Shown: positions 1 through 8,816 of the stretch, one piece after another
How the letters are laid out: every line of letters begins with the position of its first letter
How positions within the stretch are numbered: position 1 is the first letter of the stretch
Source of the DNA: Streptosporangiaceae bacterium
GTDB taxonomy: Bacteria; Actinomycetota; Actinomycetes; Streptosporangiales; Streptosporangiaceae
Assembly: GCA_025934635.1 (NCBI GenBank)
Contig: JAICWX010000051.1
Span: 1-38,888, forward strand
Direction of reading: 5' to 3'
DNA length: 38,888 nt
Notes under the pieces: model-generated
Seen by the model: the letters and a program-made list of their open reading frames with translations, nothing else
Databases searched by the model: none
What the model was told of the DNA's origin: nothing
Translations under genes and position numbers: made by a program

Positions 1-201
1 AGCCGGGGCGAGGGCCAGGCCGGCGGCCAGGCAGGCGAAGGGCAGGACGGGGAGCAGGTAGCGGTAGTCGAAGTCGGCGACCGCGATCGGGAACACGAGC
101 AGGACGACGGCGGTGGCCCCGGGCAGCATGCTGCCTGCCCGCGCCGACCAGGTTAGCCGCAGGGCTCGGCCACGGGCGGCCGGAGCGGCCGCGGCAGCCA
201 C
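1..201 (-). CDS. C-terminal part of a polytopic membrane protein, cut by the window edge
   Basis: An open minus-strand frame runs from about 201 to base 1 with no stop. It reads through RALRLTWSARAGSMLPG into a hydrophobic stretch, then DFDYRYLLPVLPFACLAAG. The YRYLLPVLPF pattern followed by a small-residue helix resembles the last membrane segments of GT39/ArnT-like glycosyltransferases and related membrane proteins. Only about 65 residues are visible. GTG at 201 and ATG at 129 are possible starts, but the piece looks like the tail of a much larger protein whose N-terminal part is missing. It overlaps the 3' end of the truncated GT4 gene in another frame. The family call is an inference from a short segment. 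Confidence 0.35.
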   Translation of the reverse strand, partial: MAAAAAPAARGRALRLTWSARAGSMLPGATAVVLLVFPIAVADFDYRYLLPVLPFACLAAGLALAPA

Positions 202-566
202 GGCTTGGTGCTGAGCGCGGCCGCGGTGTCCTCGTGCACGTCCCAGATCACCGGCGGCCGCCGGCGCCGCGGGGGCAGGGCGAGCAGCAGCTCGGGGTCA
301 TGGACCAGCATCAGGTCCGCGCCAGCGGCATGACCAGCGAGAGCCGAACGGGCGGCCTTAATCGCCCCGGCCCGGCGTCTTCCCGACGCTCGCGGGACGG
401 CCGTCAGGTGAAGGGATGGCCTGCCCCGTTCGGGATGAAAATCGGTGAGCTCGACCGGGGCGATGTAGGTGACCTCGTGCCCCGCATCGAGCAGGGCGCG
501 TATCTGCCGGTGGTAGATGCGCGCGTCAGCGGGATGATGGACGATCGTGCACACCACGACGCGCAT
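153..566 (-). pseudogene. GT4 glycosyltransferase, N-terminal fragment
   Basis: The 137-aa product starts MRVVVCTIVHHPADARIYHRQ and continues with GHEVTYIAP, LMLVHDPELLL and VIWDVHEDTAAAL. These are typical of the N-terminal Rossmann lobe of GT4 glycosyltransferases of cell-surface glycan clusters. Such enzymes are usually about 350-400 aa, with a C-terminal donor-binding lobe. Here the family-like sequence runs to LPRPLRPPVA and then ends EPCG-stop at 153-155, so the whole C-terminal lobe is absent. Activity is therefore unlikely. Its ATG lies 2 bp after the stop of the upstream dehydrogenase gene, so it was the last gene of a tight operon. The sequence after the break encodes a different, membrane-type protein in another frame, which suggests a deletion junction or a misassembly. 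Confidence 0.7.
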
Positions 567-568
567 GG

Positions 569-1843
569 TCAGAGCGTTTCCAGGTGGGACGCGGCCGGTG
601 TGGAGGGGATGACGCCCCGGGTGTCGAGCAGCAGCCGGGCGGTGGCCGCGATCCGGGGCAGGTCGTAGTCCTGGTGGGCCTGGAGCAAGATGACCAGGTC
701 GGCGGCGGCCACCGCGGCGGGCAGGTCACCGGCCCGGGGGACGTCCTTGCCGCCGACCTGCCAGGACGGCACGTACGGGTCGTGGTAGGCGACGTCGGCG
801 CCGCGGGCGCGCAGCTTGCGGGCGATCGGCCGGGCCGGGCTCTCGCGCTGGTCGGCGATGTCCTTCTTGTAGGTCACGCCGAGCAGCAGCACCCGGGCGC
901 AGTTGACCGCCCGGCCGCCGCGGTTGAGCAGCTCGGCGGCGCGCTCGGTGACGTAGCCCGGCATCCGGGAGTTGATCTCCTGGGCCAGCTCGACGAACCG
1001 GAACGGGTAGCCGAGCGTGCGGACCTTGTAGGACAGGTAGTTGGGGTCGATGGGGATGCAGTGGCCGCCGACGCCGGGGCCGGGGTAGAACGGCTGGAAT
1101 CCGAACGGCTTGGTCGCCGCGCACCGGATCGCGTCGTGCAGGTCGATGTCCAGTTCCCGGCAGAAGATCGCCATCTCGTTGACCAGGGCGATGTTCACGT
1201 GCCGGTAGGTGTTCTCCAGCAGCTTGGCCATCTCCGCCTCCCGCGCGGACGCGGCCCTGACCACCTGCTCGCAGACCTGGCCGTAGAACGCCGCGCCGGC
1301 CTCGGTGCAGGCCGCGGTAATGCCGCCGACGATCTTGGGCGTGTTCGCCAGGCCGTACTCGCGGTTCCCGGGGTCGATCCGCTCCGGGGAGAACACCAGG
1401 GCGAAGTCCACCCCGGCGGACAGCCCGGACGCCTTCTCCAGCAGCGGCCGGACGATCTCGTCGGTGGTGCCCGGGTAGGTGGTCGACTCCAGCGACACCA
1501 GCGTGCCCGGCCGCAGCAGGCTCCCCGCGGTCTGCGCCGCGGCGCGCACCGCGCTCAGGTCGGGACCGTCCGCCTCCGACAGCGGCGTCGGCACGCAGAT
1601 CACGATCACGTCCGGCGGCGTCAGCCCGGCCGGGTCAGCCGTCGCCGCGAACCCCTGCTCCCGGGCCGCCGCGACCTCGTCCCCGGCCACGTCGTCCACG
1701 TGGGACCGCCCCGCGTTCAGGGCCCGGGTGATCCCGGCGCTGGTGTCGAACCCGGTCACCCGGAACCCGGCCCGGGCCGCCTGGACCGCCAGCGGCAAGC
1801 CGACGTAGCCGAGCCCTATCACCAGCACGTCCTGCCCTGGCAT
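569..1843 (-). CDS. Nucleotide-sugar dehydrogenase, WbpA/UDP-GlcNAc 6-dehydrogenase type
   Basis: This 424-aa protein has an N-terminal NAD-binding Rossmann motif, VIGLGYVGLPLA, at residues 6-17. The middle carries ATKPFGFQPFYPGPGVGGHCIPIDP, split here as ATKPFGFQPFYPG and GGHCIPIDP, with the catalytic cysteine near residue 262. The C-terminal domain has GVTYKKDIADQRESPA and AYHDPYVP. Family enzymes oxidise the C6 hydroxyl of a UDP-hexose to a uronate in two NAD-dependent steps. The TKPFGF..PFYPGPG block matches UDP-GlcNAc 6-dehydrogenases (WbpA-like) better than WecC, but the substrate is inferred. ATG 1843 was chosen over an upstream frame extension because GGGG-type ribosome-binding sequence precedes it and it follows the upstream glycosyltransferase stop by 13 bp. 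With the WecB-type epimerase across the divergent promoter it could supply UDP-HexNAcA. Confidence 0.88.
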   Translation of the reverse strand: MPGQDVLVIGLGYVGLPLAVQAARAGFRVTGFDTSAGITRALNAGRSHVDDVAGDEVAAAREQGFAATADPAGLTPPDVIVICVPTPLSEADGPDLSAVRAAAQTAGSLLRPGTLVSLESTTYPGTTDEIVRPLLEKASGLSAGVDFALVFSPERIDPGNREYGLANTPKIVGGITAACTEAGAAFYGQVCEQVVRAASAREAEMAKLLENTYRHVNIALVNEMAIFCRELDIDLHDAIRCAATKPFGFQPFYPGPGVGGHCIPIDPNYLSYKVRTLGYPFRFVELAQEINSRMPGYVTERAAELLNRGGRAVNCARVLLLGVTYKKDIADQRESPARPIARKLRARGADVAYHDPYVPSWQVGGKDVPRAGDLPAAVAAADLVILLQAHQDYDLPRIAATARLLLDTRGVIPSTPAASHLETL

Positions 1844-1856
1844 GTCACCCCAGCCT

Positions 1857-3667
1857 TCAGATCGCCCCCAGACGCGCGTACGCGTCCTGGTACCGTGCCG
1901 CGTTGCGCGCCCAGGTCCGGTCACCGGACACCCATTCACGGGCGTTGTCCCCGAGTTTTCTGCGGATATCCGGACTGTAAAACAGGCGTTCCAGGCAATC
2001 GGCCAGGGACACCGGATCTTGCGGCACTGTTTGCATTCCCGTCACTTCATGTTTGACGATTTCGGTGAGTGCTTTCACTTCACTAGTGACCACGCACAAT
2101 CCGCTCGCCATCGCCTCCATGGGCTTCAACGGGGTCACGAGCTGACAGACCCGGTCTGGCGTGCGCGGAATGACGAAAACATCAAGGAGCGCATGGAATT
2201 GGCGTACTTTCGCCGCGGGCACCCGGCCGGTGAAAACGGCCGCCTGCGCCAGGCCGGACCCGGCCGCCTGGCGCTGCAGCGCGGCGCGCTCGGGGCCGTC
2301 GCCGACGATCAGCGCCCGGGCGGGCACGCCGCGGGCGAGCAGGATCGCGGTGGCCGCCAGCAGCGTGCCGATGCCCTCGTGCGGGACCAGGCTCGTCACC
2401 TCGCCGACGACGTAGTCATCCGGCCCGAGGCCGAGCTCTTCGCGGAGGTTCCCGGGGTCGGGCAGCGGGGCCAGGAAGTCTGCGGACACCGCGTTCGGCA
2501 CGATGAGGATCTTCTCGGCGGGCACGCCGCGGGCCTCGATCTCCTCCCGCATGGCCTCGCCGAGCGTCACCACCAGGTCGGCCGCCAGCATGCACTGGGT
2601 CTCCGCGGCGCGGTTGCGCCGGTAGAGCTCGCTGCCGGCCAGTGCCGCCCCGCCCGGGTGCCGGGACAGCCAGGTGTCCTCCCAGAACCCGCGCACCTCG
2701 TACACCACCGGCAGGCCGTACCGCTGGCCCAGCTTGAGGGCGATCCGGGCGTTGGCGAAGTTGCTCGCGGCGTGCAGCACCGCGGGCTTCGTGCGCTCGG
2801 CGAGGCGGGCCGCGAGCTTCTCGCCCAGGGCGGCCAGCTTCGCGTCGGCGTCCCCGTGGCCAGGCAGGAGCCACGGCAGCAGCCGGTGGTACGGCACGCA
2901 GTCCAGCTCGACCAGGCGGCGGCCGTCGAGGCGGCCCTGGGTCACCGGGAACCCGCACCTGGTCACCACGTGCGGGTCGAGCCCGGCATCGCGCTGGGCC
3001 CGCGCGATCTCGTGCGTCCTGATCGTGTACCCGGCGCTGACCGACGGCAGCGCGTCGCTGACCAGGTGCAGCACCCGCCCCGGAATGTGCTCGCGCTCCG
3101 GCACCGCGGCGCCCTCCGCCCGGCCCTCACTTCGCCGCCCCACCCGTCCTGGTTCATGATCGCGGGCACTTTTGGCGCCTATGCGGCCAGAACTGCCCGC
3201 GATCATGGTCATGGTGGCGGGGGGCGTCGCGAGATGGGCTTGCTCAGGGGCGAGCGTGGCGCGCAGGCGGCGGGCCGGGTGGCCGCGGGCGCCGTCCAGG
3301 GCGCGGACGGCGTCGGTGAGGCGGCCCTCGCGCCAGGCCAGGCGGGCGGCCAGGACGGGACGAGCCCGGCCGGTATCTGGCACGCGGGCCAGGACCGCCG
3401 CGGCGGCGGCGGGCTGGTCGGCAGCCAGGGCGAAGGCGGCCTGGCGCCGGGGCGACGCGGACAGCGACGCCAGCGCCCCGTCCCGGTCACCCCGTCCCAG
3501 AGCAGCACCGCGCGGCCAAATGGGCCGGCCAGCCGGAGCCAGCCGCGCAGCGGGCCGGGCAGCACCCGCCCGGCCAGCAGGAGGGCGCGGACCGGATCCG
3601 CGATCACGTGCCGCCAGCCGATCGAGACTGCCAGGGTCAGCGCGCGGGGCGAGAGGGACGTCGTCAC
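1857..3667 (-). CDS. GT4 glycosyltransferase with helical N-terminal extension; apparent frameshift
   Basis: The intact C-terminal frame carries a full GT4 enzyme: VLHLVSDALPSVSAGYTIRTH (in two parts, VLHLVSDALPS and GYTIRTHEIA), VVYEVRGFWEDTW, ILIVPNAV, IVGDGPERAAL, and the donor-site segment LKPMEAMASGLCVVTSEV. It would transfer a sugar from a nucleotide donor onto a lipid-linked or polymer acceptor at the cytoplasmic face. The first about 58 residues (VTTSLSPRALTLAV, then GRAVLLWDG) lie in another frame. One extra G in the run at 3490-3493 would join LLWDGG to DRDGALASLSAS, giving an alanine-rich helical domain before the catalytic part. Family members with such an extension are known in actinomycetes. 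If the frameshift is real, translation could only restart downstream, for example at MTMIAGSSG near 3213. The proposed GTG start at 3667 follows a TACCAT hexamer by 8 nt. The gene heads the left arm of the glycan cluster. Confidence 0.75.
3155..3207. repeat. 53-bp imperfect palindrome inside the GT4 gene
   Basis: Perfect 14-bp inverted arms, CATGATCGCGGGCA at 3155-3168 and its complement at 3194-3207, flank a further inner stem (3170-3176 against 3186-3192, one mismatch) and a loop of about 9 nt. The element sits in frame in the linker between the helical N-terminal part and the GT4 catalytic part, where it encodes TMIAGSSGRIGAKSARDHE. It looks like a small mobile or REP-like palindrome that was tolerated because it lands in a linker. 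No second copy was seen in this window. Confidence 0.6.
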
Positions 3668-3709
3668 GGCGGCGGATGGTAGCGGCTCCAGATGAACAGA
3701 AAGGATCCG
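3668..3709. promoter_or_regulatory. Divergent promoter of the two glycan arms
   Basis: Only 42 bp separate the two divergent starts. On the minus strand TACCAT (3681-3676) ends 8 nt before GTG 3667, as in a leaderless promoter. On the plus strand GAAAGGA at about 3699-3705 is a good ribosome-binding site for ATG 3710. A plus-strand -10 would have to overlap the minus one. An in-frame ATG at 3692 is a weaker alternative start for the epimerase. Confidence 0.45.
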
Positions 3710-4798
3710 ATGCGCGCACCCATCACGCACGTGCTCGGGGCCCGGCCGAACTTCATGAAGGCCGCGCCGGTGATCCGCGCCCTGGCGGCGCTCGGTCACG
3801 ACCAGCGGATCGTGCACACCGGGCAGCACTACGACGAGCGGATGTCAGAGGTCTTCTTCGTCCAGCTCGGCCTGCCGCGGCCGGACGTGAACCTGGGGGT
3901 CGGCTCCGGCAGCCACGGGCGGCAGACCGCCGAGGTGCTGACCGGCATGGAACGGGAGTTCACGGAGAATTCACCGGCCCTGGCCGTGGTCTACGGCGAC
4001 GTCAACTCCACCGTCGGCGCGGCGCTGGCCGGCGCGAAGCTCGGCGTCCCGATGGCGCACGTGGAAGCCGGCCTGCGCAGCTTCGACGACTCGATGCCCG
4101 AGGAGATCAACCGGCGGCTGACCGACCAGCTGTGCGCGCTGCTGTTCGCGACGTCGCCGGAGGCGATCGGCCACCTGGCCCGTGAGGGCCGCCCGGCCGG
4201 CGCGGTGCACCTGGTCGGCAACCCGATGATCGACACCTTGCTGGCCAGCATGGACCGCTTCGAGGTGGCCGCGGTCCGGGCCGAGCTCGGGCTGCCGGAG
4301 CGGTACGTGGTCGCCACCCTGCACCGGCCGTCCAACGTGGACGACCCGGCGTCGGCGGCCGCGCTGGTCCTGGCCCTGCGCGAGGTGGCGGACGAGCTGG
4401 ACGTGATCATCCCGGTGCACCCGAGGGGGCGCGCCGCGCTGGAGGCGGCCGGGCTCGGCCGCCACCCGCGGCTGCACGCCGCTCCCCCGCTCGGCTATCT
4501 GGAGTTCATCGCCCTGGTCCGCGGCGCGCGGGCGGTGATCACCGATTCGGGCGGCGTGCAGGAGGAAACCACGCTGCTCCGGGTGCCGTGCCTGACCGTG
4601 CGGCCGAATACCGAACGGCCCGTCACCGTGACCAGCGGCAGCAACCGCCTGATCACCCCGCCCGAGCTGACCGCGGCCGTGCTCAAGGCGTGCGACGACG
4701 GGCCGTACGCGGGCGAGCTGCCGCCGCTGTGGGACGGCCAGGCCGGCCCGCGCATCGCCGGCATCGTCACGACGTGGCTGGACAGGGAGGCCCGGTGA
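3710..4798 (+). CDS. wecB: UDP-N-acetylglucosamine 2-epimerase, non-hydrolysing
   Basis: This 362-aa protein has the full set of WecB-family motifs: LGARPNFMKAAPVIRAL at the N-terminus, HTGQHYDERMS, VVYGDVNSTVGAALAG, AHVEAGLRSFD, MPEEINRRLTDQL, TLHRPSNVDD, DSGGVQEE and TSGSNRL. The conserved Asp, the two Glu and the His used in the anti-elimination/syn-addition mechanism all appear. It would interconvert UDP-GlcNAc and UDP-ManNAc in the cytoplasm. A WbpI-type epimerase acting on a uronate derivative cannot be excluded, given the WbpA-like dehydrogenase nearby. ATG 3710 was chosen because GAAAGGA precedes it at proper spacing. The stop overlaps the GTG of the next gene by 4 bp, so the right arm is translationally coupled. 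Confidence 0.9.
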   Translation: MRAPITHVLGARPNFMKAAPVIRALAALGHDQRIVHTGQHYDERMSEVFFVQLGLPRPDVNLGVGSGSHGRQTAEVLTGMEREFTENSPALAVVYGDVNSTVGAALAGAKLGVPMAHVEAGLRSFDDSMPEEINRRLTDQLCALLFATSPEAIGHLAREGRPAGAVHLVGNPMIDTLLASMDRFEVAAVRAELGLPERYVVATLHRPSNVDDPASAAALVLALREVADELDVIIPVHPRGRAALEAAGLGRHPRLHAAPPLGYLEFIALVRGARAVITDSGGVQEETTLLRVPCLTVRPNTERPVTVTSGSNRLITPPELTAAVLKACDDGPYAGELPPLWDGQAGPRIAGIVTTWLDREAR

Positions 4799-6576
4799 AC
4801 CCGGCGGAGGACACCCTGAGCGAGCCGCAGGCCCACGGGGTCCACGGGACCGAGGTCGACGCGGTCGGCGAGGTCGACGAGGTCGACGAGCCGCAGGACG
4901 CGGTGACCGGCGACCCCGGGCTGGCCGCGGAACGGGACCGGCTGGCCCGGGCGCTGCGCGAGACCCGGCTGCAGCTGGCCATGACGCAGTCCCGGCTGGC
5001 CGCGCTGGAGCGGTCCGCCACCATGGAACTCGGCCGGACCCTGGTCCGGGCCGCGCGGCGCCCCTGGTCGCGCGGCGTCCAGCTGCCCGCGGACCTGGTC
5101 CGGCTGTGGCGGGAGCGCGGCGGCCTGACCGGACCGGGCGCGGCCGCCCTCGCGCTGGCGTCCGCCCAGCTTGGCGACCTGGCCGGCGGCGGGGAACGGT
5201 TCCTGTCGGCGCTGACCGCGCCCGGTCTCGGCGCGCCGGGCACCGAGACGGCCGGCTGGGCCCCGCCCGGGCTGGTCATCACCGGGGTGCTGACCGCTGC
5301 GTCCTGTGCCACGCTCGCGCCGGACGCGGCGGTCCACCCGCTGCTGCCGCACGACGCGGACGTCGTACTGGAAAGCACCGGCGCCGACCTGGTCTGCATC
5401 GAGGCCGCGGCGATGCTGGCCGGCTCGGCCTGGGCCTACGCGGGCGACCCGGCCGCGACCGACCGCGGACGGCGGCTCGGCCGGCTGATCGCGGCGGCCC
5501 GCGCGCTCGGCAAGCCGGTGATCTTCATCAGGAACATCCCCGCCCACCTGGCGCCCGGCCTGGACTGGGTCGCGGCCAGCTGCGACGCGGTCTCCGATGA
5601 GGGGTTCGGCGTCCAGCTGGCCCGGTTCAACCCGATCGGGCTGGCCGGTACCCGGCCGTCAGGACCGGTGTACGCCGGCGCGCGGGACCCCCGCGAGGCG
5701 CCGGCCCTGCGGGCCTGGCTGGACGCGCTGACCGGCGCCGGCGAGCCCGGGCGGCTGCAGGTCACCGGGTCGGTGCCGTGGCGGCGGCGGCCGGCTCTCT
5801 ACCGGCAGCACGCGCTGTTCGTCACGGCGTCCGCGGACCAGGCGCGGGAGCAGCTCGCCAGCGGCGCGCGCGTGATCATAACCGGGGCCGGGCCGGTCCC
5901 CGGAGCCGTCACGCCCGCGGCCGACGGCTGGGATCTCCCGGTGCTGCGGCAGGCCGCCGCGGCGCTGCGGGAGCGCCCGCCGCTGGACCTGGACGGGATC
6001 CGGCCGGCCCTGCGGGAGATCTTCACCTCGTCGGCGACGCCGGCCCGGCTGGCGGCGCTCGGCCAGCTGGCTGGGCTCGGCGAGCACGTGATCGCCGGGC
6101 GGCGGATCGCGGTGCTGGCCCGCGCGGACGGCGCCGCCGCGGCCGCGGCCCTCGCGGCCGGCCTGAGCCGGCAGCGGCTGCTCCCGGCCGAGGTAGTCGC
6201 GGTGACCGAGGCGCCTGACGAGCCCTCGGCCGAGATATCCGCCCGGGCCGTCGCCGCGGCGCTCGGGGACCTGGCCGACCGGGGCGTGAGCATCCGCGCC
6301 GTTCCCGCGGTGACCGGCGAGCCGCCCGGATGGCTGCGGCGGGCCGCGGCCGCGGCCCGCTCCCCGTGGGCCGCGCCGTGGCCCGCGGCAGGCGAGCACC
6401 GCGAGTCCTACCTGCTGGACCTGGCCTGCGCACGGGAGTGCGCCCAGGCCGACGCGACCGGGTGCGCCGGGACCGGGTACGCGTTCACCGCCGCGCTGGA
6501 TCCCGCCCTGGCCCGGCGGGAGTACTTCACCGGCGACGATCCTGGCCACGGGCTACGGCTCTTCTCCGTCAGTTAG
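4795..6576 (+). CDS. Coiled-coil protein of unknown function in glycan cluster (possible glycosyltransferase-like)
   Basis: I do not recognise a named family. The 593-aa protein starts with GTG 4795, which overlaps the wecB stop (GTGA) behind AGGGAGG. Residues 1-45 are acidic with short EVDEVDE repeats. A predicted coiled coil (LAAERDRLARALRETRLQLAM) covers about 45-75, followed by an Arg/Trp-rich stretch. The middle has alternating beta/alpha pieces such as GLVITGVL, GADLVCIEAAAML and LGKPVIFIRNIPAH, a pattern like the N-lobe of GT-B or CgeB/DUF3880-type proteins. The C-terminal third has RRIAVLARADGAAAAAAL and ends RLFSVS. No catalytic signature is clear. Its place between an epimerase and a two-domain glycosyltransferase argues for a role in polymer assembly or as a scaffold. 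Confidence 0.6.
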   Translation: MNPAEDTLSEPQAHGVHGTEVDAVGEVDEVDEPQDAVTGDPGLAAERDRLARALRETRLQLAMTQSRLAALERSATMELGRTLVRAARRPWSRGVQLPADLVRLWRERGGLTGPGAAALALASAQLGDLAGGGERFLSALTAPGLGAPGTETAGWAPPGLVITGVLTAASCATLAPDAAVHPLLPHDADVVLESTGADLVCIEAAAMLAGSAWAYAGDPAATDRGRRLGRLIAAARALGKPVIFIRNIPAHLAPGLDWVAASCDAVSDEGFGVQLARFNPIGLAGTRPSGPVYAGARDPREAPALRAWLDALTGAGEPGRLQVTGSVPWRRRPALYRQHALFVTASADQAREQLASGARVIITGAGPVPGAVTPAADGWDLPVLRQAAAALRERPPLDLDGIRPALREIFTSSATPARLAALGQLAGLGEHVIAGRRIAVLARADGAAAAAALAAGLSRQRLLPAEVVAVTEAPDEPSAEISARAVAAALGDLADRGVSIRAVPAVTGEPPGWLRRAAAAARSPWAAPWPAAGEHRESYLLDLACARECAQADATGCAGTGYAFTAALDPALARREYFTGDDPGHGLRLFSVS

Positions 6577-6596
6577 CCAGCTAAGGAGCATCAGCG

Positions 6597-8810
6597 TTGA
6601 CCTCTCGGGCGCTTGTCTACGGTGACATCGACCTGAACCTGATCGATGGTTCGGCCATCTGGCTGCAGTCGGTGACCCAGGCGCTGGCCCGGGCCGGCTG
6701 CGCGGTGACCCTGGTGCTGAAGGCACCCGTCCGCACCAGCCGGCTGATCGCGCCGCTGCTGGCCGAGCCCGGCGTCACCGTACGGCGGCCGTTCGAGGAG
6801 CACCTGCTCGACGGGCTCGAAGGCGCTGGCTCGCTGCGGCCCGCGGCCGCCGTGGAGCTGCTGACCCGGCTCGACGCCAGCCAGCCCTACGACCTGGTGG
6901 TGCTCCGCGGCCGCGCGGTGACCGCGGCGGCGGCCAGGGGCGAGGCGTTCGCGGGGCGGCTGTGGCCGTACCTGACCGATGTCCCGCAGTCCGTGCCCGG
7001 CCTGACGCCCGACGGGGCCGCCGAGCTCGAGCTGATCGCGGCCGCCGCCCGCTACCTGCTGTGCCAGACCGAGGAGCTCCGCTGTTTCCTGGAGGGCAGC
7101 ATCCCCGCGGCCTGCGGCAAGTGCGTGCTGCTGCCGCCGATGCTGGCCGACATCCCGGCCGCCCGCGGCGCGGCGGCGGCCGGCATCCCGCTGCGGCTGG
7201 TCTACACCGGCAAGTTCGCGCCGCGGTGGAACACGCTGGAGATGACCGGGCTACCGGAACTGCTCGCCGCCCGCGGCGTCGCCTCCGAGCTGCACATGGC
7301 CGGCGACAAGATCCACGACGACCCGTCCGGCTACCAGCAGCGGATGCGGGCCGCGCTCGACACCGAGGGCGTGACCTGGCACGGCGGCCAGTCCCGGGAG
7401 GACGTGATGCGGCTCGCCGCCTCCTGTGACATCGGGCTGAGCTGGCGCCATCCCGACCTGGACGCGAGCCTGGAGCTGTCGACCAAGGTGCTGGAGTTCG
7501 GCGCGCTGGGGCTGCCGGTCATCCTCAACCGGACGCCGATGCACGAGGCGCTGCTCGGCGCGGACTACCCGCTGTTCGCGGCGAGCCTGGACGACGTGGT
7601 CGCGGCGGCGGCCGCGGCGGCGGCCGGACCCGGGCGCTACCGGCTGGCCGCCGACCGGACCAGCCGCGCCGCCGAGCGGTTCACCCTGGACCGGGCGGCC
7701 GAGCGGCTGCGGGGCTACCTGGCCGGCGGGGTGCGCCGCAGCGGCGGGTCACCCGCCGAGGCCGGCAAAACTCCTCTCCGGGTGGTCATTGCCGGGCATG
7801 ACCTCAAGTTCTTCACGCCGCTGCTGAGCTACCTGCGGATGCAGCCCGGCCTGGAGGTCAGGCTGGATCAGTGGGCCGCGCTCGGCAAACACGACCCGGC
7901 GGCCAGCCGGGAGCTGGCGGCCTGGGCCGACGTGGTGGTCTGCGAATGGTGCGGACCGAACGCGGTCTGGTACAGCAGGCACAAGCGGCGCGGCTCGCGG
8001 CTGCTGATCCGGCTGCACCGGTTCGAGCTGCGCTCGCCCTACCCCGGCCAGCTCAAGATCGGGGCCGTGAACCAGGTGGTGTGCGTGAGCAAGCACTACG
8101 CGCGGCTCACCCGCGAGTACACCGGCTGGCCCGACACCAAGGTGGCGACGGTGCCGAACGCCCTCGACATCGCCCAGCTCGACCGGCCCAAGCTGGACGG
8201 CGCCCGGTTCCACCTCGGCCTGATCGGCATCGTCCCGTCGCGCAAGCGGCTGGACCTGGCCCTCGACGTGCTGGAGGAACTGCGCCGCGAGGACGACAGG
8301 TACCTGCTGTTCATCAAGTCGGGCATGCCCTGGGAGCACTGGTGGGTGTGGCAGAACCCGGCCGAGCGCGAGCACTACGCGGACGCGCTGCGCCGGGTGC
8401 AGCGGTCGCCGCTGCTGCGCGGGGCGGTGGTGTTCGACGACGCCGGGCCGGACGTGCCCGCGTGGCTGCGGCGGGTCGGTTTCGTGCTGTCCGCCAGCGA
8501 CGACGAGAGCTTCCACGTGGCCCCGGCCGAGGGCATGGCCTCGCGCGCGGTGCCGGTGCTGCGGCACTGGCCCGGCGCCGAGACGATCTACGACAGGCGC
8601 TGGATCCACCGGGGCCCGGCCGAGATGGCCGCCGCCGTCCTGGACCTGGCCGGCGAGGAGGACTGGCGCGCGGCGGGTGACGACGCGCACGTCCAGGCCG
8701 CCGCCGCGTTCAACCTGAACCGGGTGTGCGAGGCGTGGCACGGCCTGCTCACCGCCGACCGGGCCCCGGCGGTACCCGGGCCGATCCTCGAGCTGCTCGG
8801 ATCCGGCTGA
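6597..8810 (+). CDS. Tandem two-domain GT4-like glycosyltransferase
   Basis: This 737-aa protein appears to hold two GT-B modules. Module one (about 1-385) starts RALVYGDIDLNLIDGSAIWLQ and contains LRLVYTGKFAPRWNT, ELHMAGDKIH and a donor-lobe segment STKVLEFGALGLPVI. Module two (about 395-737) starts LRVVIAGHDLKFFTPLLSYL and contains QVVCVSKHYARLTREY, VATVPNALD, LGLIGIVPSRKRLDLALDVL and HVAPAEGMASRAVPVL. The starting codon is TTG at 6597, supported by AAGGAG at 6583-6588 with ideal spacing. The arrangement fits an enzyme that makes two linkages or a polymerising transferase, but that is inference. Gene order wecB, coiled-coil protein, this gene suggests one transcript. Confidence 0.78.
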   Translation: MTSRALVYGDIDLNLIDGSAIWLQSVTQALARAGCAVTLVLKAPVRTSRLIAPLLAEPGVTVRRPFEEHLLDGLEGAGSLRPAAAVELLTRLDASQPYDLVVLRGRAVTAAAARGEAFAGRLWPYLTDVPQSVPGLTPDGAAELELIAAAARYLLCQTEELRCFLEGSIPAACGKCVLLPPMLADIPAARGAAAAGIPLRLVYTGKFAPRWNTLEMTGLPELLAARGVASELHMAGDKIHDDPSGYQQRMRAALDTEGVTWHGGQSREDVMRLAASCDIGLSWRHPDLDASLELSTKVLEFGALGLPVILNRTPMHEALLGADYPLFAASLDDVVAAAAAAAAGPGRYRLAADRTSRAAERFTLDRAAERLRGYLAGGVRRSGGSPAEAGKTPLRVVIAGHDLKFFTPLLSYLRMQPGLEVRLDQWAALGKHDPAASRELAAWADVVVCEWCGPNAVWYSRHKRRGSRLLIRLHRFELRSPYPGQLKIGAVNQVVCVSKHYARLTREYTGWPDTKVATVPNALDIAQLDRPKLDGARFHLGLIGIVPSRKRLDLALDVLEELRREDDRYLLFIKSGMPWEHWWVWQNPAEREHYADALRRVQRSPLLRGAVVFDDAGPDVPAWLRRVGFVLSASDDESFHVAPAEGMASRAVPVLRHWPGAETIYDRRWIHRGPAEMAAAVLDLAGEEDWRAAGDDAHVQAAAAFNLNRVCEAWHGLLTADRAPAVPGPILELLGSG

Positions 8811-8816
8811 GCCCGG

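Noticed and set aside
584..2056. Long plus-strand open frame of 490 codons opposite the dehydrogenase
   Set aside because: It is antisense to a gene with full family motifs; its product is low-complexity Gly/Arg/Pro, as expected from GC-rich shadow frames.
4840..4892. Short GAGGTCGAC repeats near the start of the 593-aa protein gene
   Set aside because: They encode an acidic EVDEVDE stretch and are explained by low-complexity coding sequence.
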